Source of the DNA: Erysipelotrichaceae bacterium
GTDB taxonomy: Bacteria > Bacillota_I > Bacilli_A > Erysipelotrichales > Erysipelotrichaceae
DNA: 9,278 nt
Reading direction: 5' to 3'
Assembly: GCA_017620435.1 (NCBI GenBank)
Contig: JAFZQL010000078.1
Location: forward strand, 1 to 9,278
Translations under genes and position numbers: made by a program
Notes under the pieces: generated by a model
Seen by the model: only the letters and a program-made list of their open reading frames with translations
Database searches by the model: none
What the model was told of the DNA's origin: nothing
Shown here: positions 7,065-9,278 of the stretch, piece by piece
Numbering within the stretch: position 1 is the stretch's first letter
How the letters are laid out: each line of letters starts with the position of its first letter

Positions 7065-7070
7065 TATAAT
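7062..7070 (+). promoter_or_regulatory. extended -10 promoter of hslO
   Basis: TGTTATAAT is a perfect extended -10 (TGn plus TATAAT). No good -35 is present at 16-18 bases upstream, where the sequence is the terminator loop. Exactly six bases (AACTGT) separate it from the ATG at 7077 and no SD is present. A normal start distance would place the first transcribed base on the A of the ATG, so a leaderless mRNA is predicted. Confidence 0.68.
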
Positions 7071-7076
7071 AACTGT

Positions 7077-7952
7077 ATGAATAAAAACGTACTGATCGCT
7101 ACAGCGCTCAATGAACATGCCCGTATTTATCTGCTGGATTCCAAAGAAGTCGTGGAACAGGCCAGGAAGTATCATGACCTGTGGCCGACATCCTGCGCGG
7201 CATTAGGCAGGACGCTTTCTGTTACGGCGCTGATGGGACTGATGCAGAAGGATGAGAACGAAACCGTAACGGTGACGATCAACGGCAATGGTCCTATCGG
7301 AACGATTCTTTGTGTCGCCCAGAGCAATGGAGAGGTTAAGGGATTCTGCGGCAATAAGCATATCTATCAGACGTATGAGAATACCCATAAACTTGCAGTC
7401 GGTCCCGCAGTAGGAACGGACGGCTATCTAAAAGTCACGAAAAACCTGAAAATGAAACAGTCTTATACTTCTCAGGTCGCCCTTCAAAGCGGAGAAATCG
7501 GCGATGACTTTGCTTTCTATTTCATGGAATCGGAACAGGTCCCGACGATCGTTTCTGTCGGTGTACTGGTGGATACGGATGATTCCGTCAGATCGGCAGG
7601 AGCCATGATCATTGAACTGCTTCCAAATCACGTGGAAAGCGATATTTCCTATCTGGAAAAACTTGATTTAAAACCGATTTCATCCGTTCTGGATCAGGAT
7701 CCTGATCTGGCGAAATACCTGTATGAACTCTTCCCGGATGCCGGGATACTGGAAGAAAAAGAAGTATCTTACCGCTGCGGCTGTTCAAAAGACAAATTCA
7801 TGAGCAAGCTGCTTACGCTTCCGAAAAAAGATCTGGAAGAGATCAGCAAAGACGAGAAGATCGAGATCAAATGCGAATTCTGCAGCAAAGTTTACCACTT
7901 TGATCAGAACGATATCAGGACCGTATTAGGCTATGTTTCAGATAAGAGATAA
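7077..7952 (+). CDS. hslO: redox-regulated molecular chaperone Hsp33
   Basis: Hsp33 is a cytosolic holdase chaperone switched on by oxidation plus unfolding stress and held inactive when its cysteines bind zinc. The 291 residues match the family. The N-terminal domain carries the conserved WPTSCAALGRTL (36-47), and the C-terminal redox switch has CGC (Cys234, Cys236) and CEFC (Cys266, Cys269), which is the CxC...CxxC zinc centre. The flexible linker lies between about 185 and 230. The ATG is chosen because the conserved N-terminus (VLIATALNEHARIYLL) starts there; no SD is present. It starts 29 bases after the ftsH stop behind a terminator and its own -10 box, and overlaps dusB by 20 bases. 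In B. subtilis coaX lies between ftsH and hslO; it is absent here. Stop is TAA. Confidence 0.97.
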   Translation: MNKNVLIATALNEHARIYLLDSKEVVEQARKYHDLWPTSCAALGRTLSVTALMGLMQKDENETVTVTINGNGPIGTILCVAQSNGEVKGFCGNKHIYQTYENTHKLAVGPAVGTDGYLKVTKNLKMKQSYTSQVALQSGEIGDDFAFYFMESEQVPTIVSVGVLVDTDDSVRSAGAMIIELLPNHVESDISYLEKLDLKPISSVLDQDPDLAKYLYELFPDAGILEEKEVSYRCGCSKDKFMSKLLTLPKKDLEEISKDEKIEIKCEFCSKVYHFDQNDIRTVLGYVSDKR

Positions 7953-8907
7953 GATCATATCCTCGCCGGTTATCGTCGCCCCGATGGCAGGCATCAGCAA
8001 CGACGCTTTTAGACAGCTCTGTTTCGAGTTCAAGGCCGGTCTTGTCTATACGGAGATGGTATCGGACAAAGCGATCTACTACGAAAACAAAAAGACGCTG
8101 GACATGCTGAAAGTGTCGGAAGATTCCCATCCCGTATCGATGCAGCTTTTCGGCAGCGATATTCAGACCATGGCGCATGCCGCCAAGGTTCTGGACAGAC
8201 AGACCGACTGCGACATTATCGACATCAACATGGGCTGTCCGGTCAATAAAGTCGTGAAAACAGGATCGGGATCCGCTTTGATGAAACATGAAGATGAAGC
8301 GGCCATCATCGTTAAACAGATCGTAGAGAACGTAAAAAAACCTGTAACCGTCAAGATGCGTCTCGGCTGGGACAGGGAACATATGAATTATCTGTCTCTG
8401 GCAAAGAAACTGGAAGAAGCCGGAGCCAGCGCCATTGCCTTACATGCCCGTACCAGGTCACAGATGTATGAAGGGCATGCCGACTGGAGCCATATCAGAA
8501 TCCTGAAAGAGAATCTTAAGATTCCTGTAATAGGGAACGGCGACGTCGTAAGCGCGGATGATTTCTTTCAGATGCGAAAGGAAACAGGTTGCGACGGCGT
8601 AATGATAGGCAGAGGTTTGATCGGCAATCCTTTCCTGATCAAAGAGATTGCGGATATCCTTGACGGTAAAGAAAAAAAGGAAATCACACTTGAAGATAAA
8701 CTGAACTGCTGTCTGGCGCATGCCCAAAAACTCATCAGTCTCAAGGGAGAAAAACTGGCGATGGGCGAGATGCGCGGGATTGCTCCGCATTATCTTTCCG
8801 GCATGTATCATGCCTCGATGTACAAAGCAAAACTAAATCAGGTCCGTTCTTACGAGGAACTGGAAACAATACTCGATGAATATAAAAAAATCCTGGCGCA
8901 GCGCTAG
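7933..8907 (+). CDS. dusB: tRNA-dihydrouridine synthase, DusB type
   Basis: This FMN-dependent enzyme reduces specific uridines of tRNA to dihydrouridine using NADPH. The 324 residues form the TIM-barrel plus C-terminal helical domain of the Dus family. Signatures are APMAGISNDAFR (16-27), EMVSDKA (41-47), the active-site loop DINMGCPVNKVVKTGSGSAL with catalytic Cys102, KMRLGW (141-146), His171 in ALHARTR, and the FMN phosphate-binding GNGD (201-204) and GRG (227-229 region). Length and the N-terminus MFQIRDK match DusB/Dus1 of Gram-positive bacteria; the exact Dus subclass, and so the target uridine, is less certain than the family. The ATG is inside the last codons of hslO, with only a weak upstream AGGA, suggesting coupled translation. 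It is the only gene in the window ending in TAG, and converges on ung three bases further on. Confidence 0.94.
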   Translation: MFQIRDKIISSPVIVAPMAGISNDAFRQLCFEFKAGLVYTEMVSDKAIYYENKKTLDMLKVSEDSHPVSMQLFGSDIQTMAHAAKVLDRQTDCDIIDINMGCPVNKVVKTGSGSALMKHEDEAAIIVKQIVENVKKPVTVKMRLGWDREHMNYLSLAKKLEEAGASAIALHARTRSQMYEGHADWSHIRILKENLKIPVIGNGDVVSADDFFQMRKETGCDGVMIGRGLIGNPFLIKEIADILDGKEKKEITLEDKLNCCLAHAQKLISLKGEKLAMGEMRGIAPHYLSGMYHASMYKAKLNQVRSYEELETILDEYKKILAQR

Positions 8908-8910
8908 GAA

Positions 8911-9278
8911 TTATCTGATCTGCCAGTCGATCGGCTGTATACCGTTTTCTTCAAGAAAACGGTTTGTTTTTGAAAACGGCCTGGAACCGAAGAAACCGTT
9001 GTAGGCACTTAATGGAGAAGGGTGAACCGATTCCAGTACCAGGTGTTTCTGGCTGGTAATAAACTGTTTCTTGCTGCGGGCATTGGATCCCCAAAGGATG
9101 AATACGACAGGTTCTTCCTTTTCATTTACCTTCCGGATGATCGTATCGGTCAGCTGTTCCCAACCTTTTCCTTTGTGGGAATTGGCTCTGTGCGCCTGTA
9201 CCGTCAGCACGGCATTCAGAAGCAGTACACCCTGACTTGCCCACTTAGTAAGACAGCCGTGGTCCGGAATGGAACAGC
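8911..9278 (-). CDS. ung: uracil-DNA glycosylase (family 1), N-terminus beyond window
   Basis: Ung removes uracil from DNA to start base excision repair. The minus-strand frame is open to the right edge, giving 121 complete residues of a family of about 220-230, so roughly the first 100 residues, including the catalytic-water Asp motif GQDPYH, lie outside. Visible parts are IPDHGCLTKWASQGVLLLNAVLTV (split here only by description), then AHRANSHKGKGWEQLTD, LWGSNARSKK, the catalytic HPSPLSAYNGFFGSRPFS with its His at 9022-9024, and the end motif FLEENGIQPIDW. A GTG at 9208-9210 could be mistaken for a start, but conserved residues continue upstream of it. It ends in TAA, three bases from the convergent dusB stop. 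Its last codons carry the inverted repeat that probably ends dusB transcription. Confidence 0.96.
   Translation of the reverse strand, partial: CSIPDHGCLTKWASQGVLLLNAVLTVQAHRANSHKGKGWEQLTDTIIRKVNEKEEPVVFILWGSNARSKKQFITSQKHLVLESVHPSPLSAYNGFFGSRPFSKTNRFLEENGIQPIDWQIR
8941..8971 (+). terminator. probable terminator of hslO-dusB inside ung
   Basis: ACCGTTTTCTT (8941-8951), a single C, and AAGAAAACGGT (8953-8963) form an inverted repeat; in practice this is a 9-bp stem with a TTCAA loop. It is followed on the plus strand by TTGTTTTT. No T-run follows it on the minus strand, so it points at dusB transcription, 34 bases past the dusB stop. It lies wholly in the ung coding sequence, encoding the NRFLEENGI segment on the other strand. 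Confidence 0.72.

Noticed and set aside
7915..8382. Minus-strand open frame of 155 codons opposite dusB
   Set aside because: It is antisense to conserved DusB motifs, has His/Asp/Arg-rich composition typical of a shadow frame, and has no SD or family motif.
8972..8979. Second GAAAACGG copy as an alternative 3' arm giving an attenuator in ung
   Set aside because: The alternative pairing is shorter and the repeat is explained by codons of ung; no leader peptide or ligand-binding structure is seen.
9208..9210. GTG as the start of a short minus-strand gene of 99 residues
   Set aside because: Conserved Ung residues (WASQGVLLLN) continue in frame upstream of it to the window edge, so it is an internal Val codon.
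1..9278. A defence, mobile or otherwise new multi-gene system
   Set aside because: Every full gene belongs to a well-known family, no repeats or insertion boundaries are visible, and the gene order is largely the conserved one of Gram-positive bacteria.

Overview
The window is a dense run of bacterial housekeeping genes. Ten protein genes fill almost all of it. The largest stretch without a gene is only about 110 bases (1603-1712), and no mobile element, CRISPR array, rRNA or tRNA gene is visible. Gene content, Shine-Dalgarno (SD) sites, the tilS-hpt-ftsH-hslO order and Lys/Glu/Ile-rich proteins point to a Bacillota (Firmicutes) genome of intermediate GC. The divergent, Mollicutes-like flavour of TilS makes the class Erysipelotrichia a reasonable guess, but this is inference from memory of the families and not a search result.

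Layout. Positions 1-1602 (+) hold the 3' part of prfA (release factor 1) overlapping prmC, which methylates the GGQ motif of release factors; a GAAA-loop terminator follows. A PaiA-like GNAT acetyltransferase (1713-2198) lies on the minus strand, and a 49-bp divergent promoter region separates it from ychF. Then ychF, tilS, hpt and ftsH run on the plus strand with gaps of 2, 19 and 3 bases, which looks like one operon. It ends in a perfect hairpin whose 5' arm is the last codons of ftsH and whose loop holds the ftsH stop. The U-tract of that hairpin runs directly into an extended -10 promoter for hslO (Hsp33), which overlaps dusB. A convergent ung (uracil-DNA glycosylase) enters from the right edge; the probable dusB terminator lies inside the ung coding sequence.

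Shared themes are translation (RF1, its methylase, the ribosome-associated ATPase YchF, tRNA lysidine and dihydrouridine synthesis), protein quality control (FtsH, Hsp33), purine salvage (Hpt) and DNA repair (Ung). I see no previously undescribed multi-gene system. The most interesting signals are regulatory. Two genes (the GNAT gene and hslO) have the same arrangement, TGTTAWAAT then exactly six bases then ATG, with no SD site, which predicts leaderless mRNAs. Two of the three terminators are built into coding sequence.
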